A stretch of DNA of 29,922 bases from an uncultured Alcaligenaceae bacterium (GCA_937952975.1 CALFXX010000136.1:1-29922); one strand, 5' to 3'. Shown: positions 1 through 8,208, counted from the stretch's first letter. Notes: generated by a model from the sequence alone, not told the origin. Program-made: numbers and translations.

Positions 1-2159
1 GGCCCGGCCAACGCACGCCACACAAACTCAAGGCGGGCAGCAAAGGGTTGCACATCGTCTTCGGTTAACGCCTCAAGCAAAATAGGCGCTGCACACTGCA
101 GTCGCACAAACTCTTCAGGCGCAAGATTCTGCTGCGCCTGACACAGACCAGCTGCATCCCTTGGCTTGAGCACCGCGCGCAAAATCTCGGGAACGGTCTG
201 GTTGTTTTGCCCAAACAGTCGATGCAAACTCTCGAGCGTTAACCCACAGTAAGGCGAGCGCAACACAGATATCCACGCCAAGCGGTCAGCTGGGTGTGTC
301 AGCGCACGCGCAATTTGAACTAGATCGACCACATAAGAGCGCTGATGTAAGGGCACCAACTCCACCGCGCGGCAGGCGATCCCCTCGCGTTGCAACAACT
401 GCGTCAGGTCAAGTAAGTGCGAACGGGCACGCACCAAAATCGCGACGGGGTGCTTGTGCTCAGGCTGATTAAAGTCTGCAAGTGCCTGGCGCACCAACTC
501 GACCACGCGCTGCTGAGAGGCTTGTGATTCATCTGGTAAAAAAGAATGACACCGCACCGCATCAGGCACGGTTTCAGCCTTGAACGGGACCGAGGTTGCG
601 TATGAAATCGCGCCAACAGAGGGGTCATCTGTTTCAGGAAACATTGGCTTGAAGGTTGCATTGACCCATTCAACGATTTTTCTTTGCGAACGAAAATTAT
701 CCGTCAATTGCAAACACGTTAGCTTCAACCCCGCTAAGCCGTGATCACGTACCTTGATGAACAGACTCACGTCAGCCTTACGAAACCGATAGATCGATTG
801 CATCGGATCGCCAACTAAGAACAGACTGCGCCCATCACCCTGCTGCCAACCCGAGGTTAATTTTGTAAGTAACGCGATTTGCGACAAACTAGTGTCTTGA
901 AACTCATCGATCAACAAGTGCTGAATGCTGGAATCAAGTTTTAACAAAAGTTCGCTTGGATCATCGGTGTAACCAAGTGCCAAATCGGCACGACGGGCAA
1001 TCTCAATAAAGTCGACCTCACCGGCCTGAATAAACTGCAGCGTCAGCTGCCCAGCGGCTAACTTTAAACACTGCATCTGAGCCTGAATGATCTCCCATTG
1101 GTCTGAGGTAAATTCATAATTTGGCAGCGTCATGGTGGCGGCCAGACGGTTCAACCACTCAGGCGCCTGAGCGCCCGACAACTCGAGCGGCCGATGATCA
1201 TTTAACCATTGCAGCATCTGTGCCTTTGCCGTCTTGCCTTCGGCACCAGCCGGAAAGCCTTCAGCAACAGTGACAGTCTTGCGCACTTGCCCCTTACCGG
1301 TCAGTAATAAGGTCGCCAAGCCTTGCCAACGTTCGAGCTCAGCAAAATTTGCCTCAAAAGGGCGACCGTCCCAATCAAGCAAAGCCACGATCGGACTGTC
1401 TGGATGAGTCTGCAGCGAGTTGGTCGCAGCCAGATGCGCGAGTGGCGCAAGTTGCTCGGCCCACCCTGCGGGCATCGCCGCTAACAACTTAGCAAGATCC
1501 AGCTCAATCGCGTCCAATAAATTATCTTCAAGCGCGCTGTGATCATCAGTGCGCTCAAGGTGCGGCAACCATTGATCTCGTTGACTCAACATATCTGCCA
1601 ACGCTTCGCGCGTGGCGGCCACATCCATATCCATGTGCGTCAGCAAACGGGTGACCTCGGGGCACGCGCCGGCCAACTCGATGGTGGCGCCGGCCGCTGC
1701 AAGATAGTGTGACCGAGGATCATCCGAAATCGCAGGCAAGCCGCCCATCGATGACATCCAGGGCATCGCACGCACTAATGACGCACAAAACGAATCGATC
1801 GTGCGAATCGCCAGACGCGCAGGGTATTGCAATATGTCCCACTGAAACTCTCGGTCGCGCTCGAGCGCCTTGCGGGCCATTTCCCAACTGCGCCGCTCGT
1901 GCTCGGCCACGGGCGGGATGTCGCTGAGCCCTTTGGTCAACTTCTCAAGCACGCGTTCGTGCATCTCGGCGGCAGCCTTACGTGTAAAGGTAATGGCGAC
2001 GATGTCTTCCGGACGTTTGACGGTACTGAGCAAGGCAAGAATACGGTCAGTCAAGAGCTCTGTCTTGCCCGAACCCGCTGGAGCCTGCACCAAAAACGAG
2101 TGCCTCGGATCGGTCGCCTGAAGCCTGATGGCGGCGTCACTAGGTTGCTTTTCACTCAT
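1..2159 (-). CDS. RecB/AddA-like UvrD-family helicase (3' end outside window)
   Basis: This is an ATP-dependent superfamily 1 helicase of the RecB/AddA type, which unwinds broken DNA ends for homologous recombination. I translated the open frame by hand; it has no stop within the window, so the protein's C-terminus is missing. About 719 residues are present. The Walker A motif APAGSGKTELL lies near residues 26-36, followed by motif Ia ITFTRKAAAEM. The Walker B/motif II DEFQDTS begins at residue 418, then motif III GDPMQSIYRFR and motif IV TDNFRSQ. The long gap between motifs I and II fits the enlarged 1B domain of RecB/AddA rather than UvrD or Rep. The ATG start at 2159 overlaps the stop of the AddB-like gene by 8 bases (ATGAGTGA), so the two are probably translationally coupled. 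Whether a C-terminal nuclease domain exists cannot be seen here. Confidence 0.9.
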   Translation of the reverse strand, partial: MSEKQPSDAAIRLQATDPRHSFLVQAPAGSGKTELLTDRILALLSTVKRPEDIVAITFTRKAAAEMHERVLEKLTKGLSDIPPVAEHERRSWEMARKALERDREFQWDILQYPARLAIRTIDSFCASLVRAMPWMSSMGGLPAISDDPRSHYLAAAGATIELAGACPEVTRLLTHMDMDVAATREALADMLSQRDQWLPHLERTDDHSALEDNLLDAIELDLAKLLAAMPAGWAEQLAPLAHLAATNSLQTHPDSPIVALLDWDGRPFEANFAELERWQGLATLLLTGKGQVRKTVTVAEGFPAGAEGKTAKAQMLQWLNDHRPLELSGAQAPEWLNRLAATMTLPNYEFTSDQWEIIQAQMQCLKLAAGQLTLQFIQAGEVDFIEIARRADLALGYTDDPSELLLKLDSSIQHLLIDEFQDTSLSQIALLTKLTSGWQQGDGRSLFLVGDPMQSIYRFRKADVSLFIKVRDHGLAGLKLTCLQLTDNFRSQRKIVEWVNATFKPMFPETDDPSVGAISYATSVPFKAETVPDAVRCHSFLPDESQASQQRVVELVRQALADFNQPEHKHPVAILVRARSHLLDLTQLLQREGIACRAVELVPLHQRSYVVDLVQIARALTHPADRLAWISVLRSPYCGLTLESLHRLFGQNNQTVPEILRAVLKPRDAAGLCQAQQNLAPEEFVRLQCAAPILLEALTEDDVQPFAARLEFVWRALAG

Positions 2160-4839
2160 CGCTTAGCTCATCTTCGTACAGACGCAACAACGGCAAGACA
2201 TCGCAGTGCTCTAAATCTGCTTTATTCCAGGCTTGATTGAGCGCATGACCCGACACAAACTCAGCGGCGAGCACCTCGATGGCGACTTGAAGTCTGAGTA
2301 ACAGCGCCTGCCAGCTTTCGTCGTTAAATTTTGCCTCCTCAAGCGTCTGAGGGCCTTTTATCCCGAGGCAGTCAATCTCAACTAAGCCTGCCACGACGGT
2401 CTCTTTTGAATGCAATTGCGCGAGCACGAGTCCAGAGATGTTCGAGGCAGGCTGTTCACGACTGCTATCAGTCTGACCAAGCATCATTGCATAAGCAGGC
2501 ACCTGTAAATTCAACGGTCGCGGTGTTTTCCAGTCATTCAATATTTTGGGTAAGGCTGAGCCAGTTTTGTAATCAATAATGACTTGATCGTTTGAGTCAC
2601 CGACCGCGTCTAAGCGGTCAAGCCGCACGTCAAGCGTCAGCCCCTTCACCGATAATTTGCGCTTCTGTTCGACTTCAATCACTTTAAAAGGCAAGCGAGT
2701 CGCTTCAAGCGCAAGCCACTGCCTGACCACCGTGATACCGCGCTCGATCTCAAGGCGCTGCAAGGTCTCTTCAAAAGCGTGTAGTTCTTTGCGGCCGACG
2801 TCGTACGCAATGCGCTCAAGCTGAGAGTCCAGTGTGTGTTGAACCACCGCCTCATGCAACGCTTCTTGATCGTGAAGCTCTTCCCAGATGCGCTGCAACA
2901 CCCCGTGCAAAAACATACCACGTTGCATCTTGTAGGGCAGTTCTGTGTAGGCAGGTAATCCTCGCACCCCCAAGCGATGCCGGATAAAGGCCCAAAGAGG
3001 GTTACGTGCCTGTGTTTCCAACAAACCGATCCCACCTGAAATCTTTTCGTTCTCAGCCACTGCGGGTCCTTGATCGTCGGAGAGGCGTTCGAACAAAGGC
3101 TTTGAACGCTCTGGGATCGCAGGCGTCCACAAATCTGCGCTCGGTTCCAACGACACAATCAAGGGTGAAGGTCGCAGCGCACGCTCGCCCTCAAACAAGG
3201 CAGAACTCACAACAACTCTTGGAGCTGTCAGGCAAAGCGCTTCAAAGATTTTCTCGGCCCACTGAAGCTCGCGCTCGGGGGTCGCACGTGGGGCCTGCGC
3301 CTGACGCAGCGCCTGCACAGGAATGAAGGGATTCGGTTTCGCAATTGCAGGTAACACTTCGTCGGTCAGGCCTAACAGCCAGACTGCGTCCCACTGACCA
3401 CCCTCAGCCTCGAGCAAGCCCAACACATCTAGCCGCGCATCGAGGGCGCGTTGCGGCTGAAACAAGGTGCTGCGTGCGAGCCTGCTAAAAATCTTGAAGG
3501 CCTCGCCTGCCGTCAAGACACCGAGCACCGCCGAGAGTGCCTCGAAGCGTTCAAACAAAGCATCAAGCGCCTCAAGCACTTGGTAAGCCGCCGAACTTTG
3601 CTGACCGACCCCTGGAAAACCGAGCGTCGCAAGGGTTGCACGAAAAAATCCAGCCCAAAAATAAGCAGGTGCCGAAGAATCGGTGCCCTGCCAGTCTTGC
3701 CAGGCACGTTGCCAGGCAGGCGATAAGTGCTCTAGCGCTGACAGGGAGTGCGTCCAGGCGGCGACATTCACTTGACTGACGTACTGCTGACGCCAGCGGG
3801 CATCCAGTTGGGCACGCTTGCCCATTTCGGCAACGTGCCCCACGCAGTGACCAGCGAGTAACGCGGCACTGAGATCGGCAGGCGGTGCCTGTTGTTGCTC
3901 TTTCATCAACACAAAGGTTCGCAACCAAGCCAGGGCGGCACGTCCCGCCGCCCAATCCGCTAACGGCCGCGCAACGGCAACGTTAAACGTAAAGGCAGGC
4001 GAACCCTCTGTATCGTTTAGCACACGAGCTAACACGCGGCGAGCGAAGGGGGCCTGAGCATCGAGCGAGACGGCCACAATCGCAAAACGCCCTTCGGGCT
4101 GCGCTTGCAATTGCGCGCGCGCCCAGTGAGCTGCAGCCTGCCATTCAGACTGGGCGGTGCCGCACACAACGCGGCTGACGACTGCCGCCTGTGCCGCAGG
4201 TTCTCGAAGCACCACTAACACGATCCCTCGCGCCAGCAGCGCCGCACACAAGATCCCCATGCGCGGTGAAATTTCGGTAAACCCTGCCAACACAATCGTA
4301 CCTGGTAGTGCAAGACCGCTTTCAATATGCTGAATCAGCCGCGTCACGGCCAGGTTTGGGTCCAATGCATCGAGTGCATGTAAGCGACTGCGGTAACCAT
4401 CGCGCCAACGCGAAAAACTTTTATATTCATCGGTGGCAATCGACTGATCGACCGAGATGCGCCACTCGTCGATCAACTGATCCGCTTGCATCGCCCCAGC
4501 AGCCGCTTGATTCACATCAAGCAAGACGTGGTCTTTTTCGTGCGTTTCGATCACCTCGGACCAGACTGTTTGGGCAGCAAAATGATCGAGTAACAAGGTG
4601 TGCTCGCTCAGCCCCTCTTGAAACCCAGCACGGCCTAACTGTTGCACGATCCAACCCGACCAGGGCGCCACCGTCGGTAGTTCAGACACCCGCTGCGCTT
4701 GAGCCGCTTGTTGGCGAGCCAAGCTTTGAATCACTCTGCGTGCCAGACGATTATTGACGGTGATCACCGTCGTGTCGCGTGCATCCAAATCACGAAGCTG
4801 GACATAATCGATGAAGGGTAAATCTGAGAGTTTTTGCAT
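2152..4839 (-). CDS. AddB-like PD-(D/E)XK nuclease, probable DNA repair protein
   Basis: This 895-residue protein resembles the AddB-related 'probable DNA repair protein' family found next to RecB/AddA-like helicases in betaproteobacteria. It probably forms a helicase-nuclease complex that resects double-strand breaks. The C-terminal nuclease signature is clear: an acidic strand RLDRLDAV, then VIIDYKTG near residues 752-759, then the QVPAYA segment, matching the PD-(D/E)XK plus QxxxY pattern. The N-terminal helicase-like half has no Walker A lysine motif, as expected for an inactivated helicase fold. Classical AddB holds an Fe-S cluster with three of its four cysteines at the C-terminus; here only two cysteines follow the nuclease motif (IDCLG and EHCDV), so that cluster seems absent. 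The ATG at 4839 has no visible ribosome binding site and lies 10 bases after the small membrane-protein gene, which suggests coupled translation. Confidence 0.85.
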   Translation of the reverse strand: MQKLSDLPFIDYVQLRDLDARDTTVITVNNRLARRVIQSLARQQAAQAQRVSELPTVAPWSGWIVQQLGRAGFQEGLSEHTLLLDHFAAQTVWSEVIETHEKDHVLLDVNQAAAGAMQADQLIDEWRISVDQSIATDEYKSFSRWRDGYRSRLHALDALDPNLAVTRLIQHIESGLALPGTIVLAGFTEISPRMGILCAALLARGIVLVVLREPAAQAAVVSRVVCGTAQSEWQAAAHWARAQLQAQPEGRFAIVAVSLDAQAPFARRVLARVLNDTEGSPAFTFNVAVARPLADWAAGRAALAWLRTFVLMKEQQQAPPADLSAALLAGHCVGHVAEMGKRAQLDARWRQQYVSQVNVAAWTHSLSALEHLSPAWQRAWQDWQGTDSSAPAYFWAGFFRATLATLGFPGVGQQSSAAYQVLEALDALFERFEALSAVLGVLTAGEAFKIFSRLARSTLFQPQRALDARLDVLGLLEAEGGQWDAVWLLGLTDEVLPAIAKPNPFIPVQALRQAQAPRATPERELQWAEKIFEALCLTAPRVVVSSALFEGERALRPSPLIVSLEPSADLWTPAIPERSKPLFERLSDDQGPAVAENEKISGGIGLLETQARNPLWAFIRHRLGVRGLPAYTELPYKMQRGMFLHGVLQRIWEELHDQEALHEAVVQHTLDSQLERIAYDVGRKELHAFEETLQRLEIERGITVVRQWLALEATRLPFKVIEVEQKRKLSVKGLTLDVRLDRLDAVGDSNDQVIIDYKTGSALPKILNDWKTPRPLNLQVPAYAMMLGQTDSSREQPASNISGLVLAQLHSKETVVAGLVEIDCLGIKGPQTLEEAKFNDESWQALLLRLQVAIEVLAAEFVSGHALNQAWNKADLEHCDVLPLLRLYEDELSDE

Positions 4840-4849
4840 AGGTTGCGGA

Positions 4850-5053
4850 CTAGAGGCCGCACAGCGAAGCGATCGTTTCCCAATTCAAGCGCATTGCCGG
4901 AGACAGATACGCCAAAAATCCAACCAGCAATACCCCACCCAGCAAAGCCCCGAGACTCACTCTCACCAACAGAGACCGCGTGCGCGAACGCCTAATCATC
5001 AGCGTCGCGCCAGGCACGTTGTTTTTAGCAGAGGCAGTCGCGTCAACATTCAC
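4850..5053 (-). CDS. small single-helix membrane protein, unknown function
   Basis: This is a 67-residue reading frame with a GTG start that directly abuts the TAG stop of the MFS gene, and it ends 10 bases before the AddB-like gene. After a polar, basic N-terminus (IRRSRTRSLLVR) comes one hydrophobic stretch, roughly residues 30-50 (LGALLGGVLLVGFLAYL), then a short tail ending LCGL. The basic residues before the helix predict an N-in orientation. I recognise no family. Its position inside a tight same-strand gene string, with no spare bases on either side, supports it being real. An internal ATG at residue 18 is a possible alternative start. It could be a small partner of the transporter or just a spacer gene; no function is assigned. 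Confidence 0.5.
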   Translation of the reverse strand: MNVDATASAKNNVPGATLMIRRSRTRSLLVRVSLGALLGGVLLVGFLAYLSPAMRLNWETIASLCGL

Positions 5054-6295
5054 CTAAGCAGTTTTAGCTGTCATTGGCACGTTGAGTGGTACTTCGCGCA
5101 CAGGCAAATACAAAGCGGCAGCAATCAGCGATAGGGCAATACCCAACCACCAGACGAGATCATAGCTACCGGTCAAAGCCTGCACCCGCCCACCGATCCA
5201 TACCCCACTGAAGCTTCCGAGTTGGTGACCCAGGAAGGTCATGCCCATCAGCGTTGCGCCAAAACGCAGACCATAAATATGACCAATCAAGCCCTGCGTC
5301 AGTGGAACCGTACCCAGCCAGAAAATCCCCATCCAACCGGCAAAGACGTACACCACCCAAGGCGAAGTGGGCATGATCAAAATCCAAACCAAGCCCACTG
5401 AGCGCAGAGCGTACAAGGCAGCCAATAGAGTCTTTTTGCTATGCGTACCACCGAGCTTGCCGGCGGTAAAAGACCCAAACACGTTAAACAGCCCAATCAA
5501 ACCAATCGCGATGGCGCCCGTACTGGCGTTCAGGCCCTTGTCGACGACAAACGCAGGCAGATGCAAGGTAATAAACGCGGTGTGAAAGCCACAGACAAAG
5601 TAGCCCCAAAAAATCAGATGAAACGTTGGGTGTCTGAGTGCCTGACTAATCGCCTGCAGCATCGATTGCTGTGGCCCAGTATTTGGGCCAGGCGTGCCGC
5701 GCAAAAACCAAGCCAAAGGCAACGTCATCGCCAGCGTGAGCGATAGGACCCAATAGGCGCCCGTCCAGTTCAAACTGTCGATTAAGAGCTGTCCTGTTGG
5801 AACGACCAAGAATTGACCCAACGAGCCACCTGCGCTGGCGATCCCCATCGCAGTGCTGCGTGACGACACGGGCACGGTGCGCGCAATCACAGGCAGGATC
5901 ACAGCAAACGTGGTACCAGCCTGCCCAAGACCAATCAACAAGCCTGCGGTCATGTACAACTCGAACTCAGTGCTTGAATAACGCGTCCCCAAAAGCCCCA
6001 AGGCATAGAGCGCGGCACACAGCGCGATGGTCCGCCCTGCGCCTAGGCGATCGGCCATCATGCCCGCGCCGATCGCGCCAAAGCCCCAGGCCAAATTTTG
6101 GATCGCAAAAGCCATTGAAAAGACCTCGCGCCCCCAGCCACGCTCGAGCCCCATCGGTTGGATAAACAAACCGATCGTGGCGCGAATACCCATGGCAAGC
6201 AGCACAATTAAGGTGCCGATCAAAATTGTTCTGAGTGCGAGTGGATCGTCGAGTAATTGAGGCTTGCTTGCTGCTGAGGAAGGCGTCTGCGTCAT
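5054..6295 (-). CDS. MFS transporter, oxalate/formate or monocarboxylate type
   Basis: This 413-residue integral membrane protein has about 12 hydrophobic segments in two halves, separated by a polar loop near residues 200-215 (RGTPGPNTGPQQS). The first half has the MFS motif A-like loop ADRLGAGRTIAL after helix 2 and glycine-rich helices (GLGQAGTTFAVILPV, GIASAGGSLGQFLVVP). The overall pattern is that of the OxlT/monocarboxylate branch, which carries small organic anions, but the substrate cannot be read from the sequence. The ATG at 6295 has no obvious Shine-Dalgarno sequence. It is the first gene of a compact minus-strand string with a mini membrane protein and the AddB/RecB-like pair. A palindrome about 32 bases upstream may be a control site. 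Confidence 0.85.
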   Translation of the reverse strand: MTQTPSSAASKPQLLDDPLALRTILIGTLIVLLAMGIRATIGLFIQPMGLERGWGREVFSMAFAIQNLAWGFGAIGAGMMADRLGAGRTIALCAALYALGLLGTRYSSTEFELYMTAGLLIGLGQAGTTFAVILPVIARTVPVSSRSTAMGIASAGGSLGQFLVVPTGQLLIDSLNWTGAYWVLSLTLAMTLPLAWFLRGTPGPNTGPQQSMLQAISQALRHPTFHLIFWGYFVCGFHTAFITLHLPAFVVDKGLNASTGAIAIGLIGLFNVFGSFTAGKLGGTHSKKTLLAALYALRSVGLVWILIMPTSPWVVYVFAGWMGIFWLGTVPLTQGLIGHIYGLRFGATLMGMTFLGHQLGSFSGVWIGGRVQALTGSYDLVWWLGIALSLIAAALYLPVREVPLNVPMTAKTA

Positions 6296-6326
6296 GTTGC
6301 GAGGTGAAATATTCTATTTTTTTGGA

Positions 6327-6345
6327 TCGTGAGTCTGCCTCACGA
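6327..6345. promoter_or_regulatory. inverted repeat upstream of MFS gene, possible operator
   Basis: TCGTGAG and CTCACGA form a perfect 7-base inverted repeat around a 5-base centre. It lies just upstream of the MFS start. On the minus strand a -10-like TAGAAT occurs at 6311-6316, so the palindrome would overlap the -35 position. There is no T-run after it in the direction of any gene, so a terminator is unlikely. Operator function is inferred. Confidence 0.3.
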
Positions 6346-6437
6346 TTGCTTGCCCTTGATCATAACGAAAACCACCCGCAAAAACCCAAGGTTTAGCAAG
6401 AAAAGTCGTATTTGCAGTCAATCTGTGGGGCGTTTGA

Positions 6438-6462
6438 ACTGAGCTCGAACGAATCGCTCAGT
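6438..6462 (-). other. hairpin just downstream of tRNA-Arg
   Basis: ACTGAGC and GCTCAGT can pair (7 bp, 11-base loop) beginning 6 bases after the tRNA CCA end on the minus strand. No U-run follows, so it may be a processing or 3'-end-protecting stem rather than an intrinsic terminator. Confidence 0.3.
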
Positions 6463-6467
6463 CATGT

Positions 6468-6542
6468 TGGTCCCGCCGACTGGAATCGAACCAGTGTCCC
6501 ACGCTTAGGAGGCATGTGCACTATCCACTGTGCTACGGCGAG
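6468..6542 (-). tRNA. tRNA-Arg (anticodon CCU)
   Basis: This 75-base gene folds as a full cloverleaf. The acceptor stem CTCGCCG pairs with CGGCGGG, including one U-G pair. The D-arm is GCAC/GTGC, the anticodon stem CATGC/GCGTG carries the loop CTCCTAA, and the T-arm is ACTGG-TTCGATT-CCAGT. The anticodon CCT (bases 6507-6509) reads the AGG arginine codon. The discriminator base A and the 3' CCA are encoded in the DNA. It lies 50 bases downstream of xerD on the same strand and may be read from its own promoter. Confidence 0.95.
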
Positions 6543-6570
6543 ACGCAGCGAGAGTGTAACAAGTGATCGA

Positions 6571-6588
6571 CCTTTGCTCGCGCAAAGG
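6571..6588 (-). other. hairpin at the 3' end of xerD
   Basis: CCTTTGC and GCAAAGG form a perfect 7-bp stem with a 4-base loop, starting 4 bases after the xerD stop on the minus strand and before the tRNA. No U-tract follows on that strand. It could weakly terminate xerD transcription or mark RNA processing; the role is inferred. Confidence 0.35.
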
Positions 6589-6592
6589 CCGC

Positions 6593-7492
6593 TTAGCCTC
6601 GAGGATGATGTTGTGCGTGCAAGCTTTTCAGTCGCTCGCGCGCCACATGCGTGTAAATTTGCGTGGTCGAAATATCAGAATGCCCTAACAGCATCTGCAC
6701 CACGCGTAAATCTGCGCCGTGATTCAGCAAATGGGTGGCGAATGCATGCCTGAGCACGTGTGGTGACAAGGGCGCATTGATGCCCGCCAAGACTGCGTAT
6801 TTCTTAATGAGCAACCAAAAGGATTGTCGCGTCATCGGGGCGGCCCGCGCCGTCACAAACAATGCGGGGCTCGTTCGTTGCCCGAGTAACTCGGGGCGCG
6901 ACTCAGCAAGATAGCGGGTAATCCAGTGCGCGGCTTCAGCGCCCAAGGGGACTAGACGGTCTTTACCGCCCTTACCCTGAACCACGCGCACAACCCCATC
7001 ACTGAGGCTCACTTCAAGCACACCAACGCTCACCAATTCTGAAACACGCAAGCCCGTGGCGTAGAGCACCTCAAGCATGGCGCGATCACGCAAACCGCGG
7101 GCAGTGTGCACTGGGGGTTGTTGTAGCAACGCTTCAACCTGCGCCTCGGATAAGGTCTTAGGCACGCGCAAAGGTTGGCGCGCCGTTGTCAGTTGCAGAC
7201 AGGGGTCAGCAGTCACGCGCTGATGCCGCAGCGCCCATAGGTAGTAACGGCGCAACGTTGCGAGGCGTCGGTTCGCCGTGCTTGGCTTGGTTTGCGAATG
7301 TTTAGCCGCAAACCAAGCCTCGATATCACCGCCCGAGGCAGTATCGAGCGCAAGGTCACGTTCACTTCTCAGCCACTCTTCAAAACCAATTAGATCCAAG
7401 CGATACGCAGCAAGCGTGTTCGCGGCTAAGCCATCTTCAAGCCAAACCGCGTCAATAAACTCACCAATCGAGGCGGATTCTTCATGACTCAT
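6593..7492 (-). CDS. xerD: XerD site-specific tyrosine recombinase
   Basis: XerD resolves chromosome dimers together with XerC at the dif site near the replication terminus. The protein is 299 residues from the chosen ATG at 7492, almost the length of E. coli XerD. The N-terminal SAM-like core-binding domain covers about residues 1-100. The catalytic residues are all present: R149 (ATGLRVSEL), K174 (GKGGKDR), H245 and R248 (HVLRHAFATH), H271 (LLGHSDIS) and the nucleophile Y280 (TQIYTHV). This start has a good ribosome binding site (AGAGAGG, about 9 bases upstream). The frame stays open further upstream, but that extension has no family resemblance. It is divergent from tsaE across a 149-base gap. 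Adjacency to a tRNA might suggest an integrase, but the length and motifs point to the housekeeping enzyme. Confidence 0.93.
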   Translation of the reverse strand: MSHEESASIGEFIDAVWLEDGLAANTLAAYRLDLIGFEEWLRSERDLALDTASGGDIEAWFAAKHSQTKPSTANRRLATLRRYYLWALRHQRVTADPCLQLTTARQPLRVPKTLSEAQVEALLQQPPVHTARGLRDRAMLEVLYATGLRVSELVSVGVLEVSLSDGVVRVVQGKGGKDRLVPLGAEAAHWITRYLAESRPELLGQRTSPALFVTARAAPMTRQSFWLLIKKYAVLAGINAPLSPHVLRHAFATHLLNHGADLRVVQMLLGHSDISTTQIYTHVARERLKSLHAQHHPRG

Positions 7493-7571
7493 CTCAAAAT
7501 ACCTCTCTTTACAGCGTTGCATACGTCGAACTGCGCAAGCCACCCAAACTGTACAACGCATCGACCCGTTT

Positions 7572-7600
7572 TTTACAGCCAACACACAATGATGGACAAT
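7572..7600 (+). promoter_or_regulatory. candidate sigma-70 promoter for tsaE-amiC
   Basis: TTTACA (7572-7577) and GACAAT (7595-7600) are separated by exactly 17 bases, giving a predicted transcript start near 7607, about 35 bases before the tsaE ATG. The match is by eye only. Confidence 0.4.
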
Positions 7601-7641
7601 GCCGGGGTTAGCCTTTAACCGCACTCAACTTCACGACTCTG

Positions 7642-8208
7642 ATGCTCGCTCACACATCGTTGACTCTTGACCTACCCGACGAAGCCGCCACCGAGGCGCT
7701 CGGTCAGGCGTTAGCGATGGTTGCAGCAGAGCTCACCCCAAACGCCGAGGGCACACTCATTCCGGGCTCTGACGCGCAAGGGCGCATTCACCTTCAGGGG
7801 GAACTTGGTGCGGGTAAAACAGCCTTAGTGCGGGCATTTTTGCGGCATTGCAATATTTCTGGACGAATTAAGAGCCCAAGTTATGCACTACTTGAATCTT
7901 ATGAAGTTTCTAACTTATACTTGTATCATCTTGATTTTTATAGATTTAGCGATCCTGCCGAATGGCTAGATGCAGGGTTTCGCGATCTCTTTAAAAACAA
8001 GGCCTTACTTTTGATCGAATGGCCCGAGCGGGCCGGCGACTTGCTCAGTGCGCCTGACTTGTTAATTGAGTTGGCGTACGCGGGCGAAGGCCGCCAGGTC
8101 ACGCTCAACGCCTTGACTGATAAAGGGATTAGATGGCTCACCGCTTTGCCTCAGACCGCGACGAAATATCTTCGCCCGCCCGAGCGCTCAGCCGACGCCG
8201 CCTGTTAG
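7642..8208 (+). CDS. tsaE: tRNA t6A biosynthesis ATPase TsaE
   Basis: TsaE is the ATPase that works with TsaB and TsaD to make N6-threonylcarbamoyladenosine at position 37 of ANN-decoding tRNAs. The 188-residue protein has the Walker A motif GELGAGKT (residues 53-60), the switch-like KSPSYALLESY (77-87), the conserved YHLDFYR (95-101) and EWPERAG (126-132), all in family order. Two features are odd. A 70-base stretch (7881-7950), encoding the switch and HLDFYR part, has only 18 G/C bases and uses codons such as TTA, ATA-like and AGA rarely seen around it. Also, the last 76 bases overlap the start of amiC in another frame, so the C-terminal tail is dual-coded. The ATG start at 7642 lies downstream of a plausible promoter. 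Confidence 0.92.
   Translation: MLAHTSLTLDLPDEAATEALGQALAMVAAELTPNAEGTLIPGSDAQGRIHLQGELGAGKTALVRAFLRHCNISGRIKSPSYALLESYEVSNLYLYHLDFYRFSDPAEWLDAGFRDLFKNKALLLIEWPERAGDLLSAPDLLIELAYAGEGRQVTLNALTDKGIRWLTALPQTATKYLRPPERSADAAC

Noticed and set aside
4308..4757. Long antisense reading frame inside the AddB-like gene
   Set aside because: It is one of many open frames opposite GC-rich genes, with no recognisable domain, start signal or reason to replace the well-supported gene.
6468..7492. tRNA-Arg beside a tyrosine recombinase, as in an integrated mobile element
   Set aside because: The recombinase has the length and all catalytic positions of housekeeping XerD, the tRNA is complete, and no repeat of the tRNA end or foreign cargo genes are seen nearby.
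7493..7624. N-terminal extension of XerD by 44 residues
   Set aside because: The extension has no family resemblance and the ATG at 7492 has a good ribosome binding site and gives the normal length.
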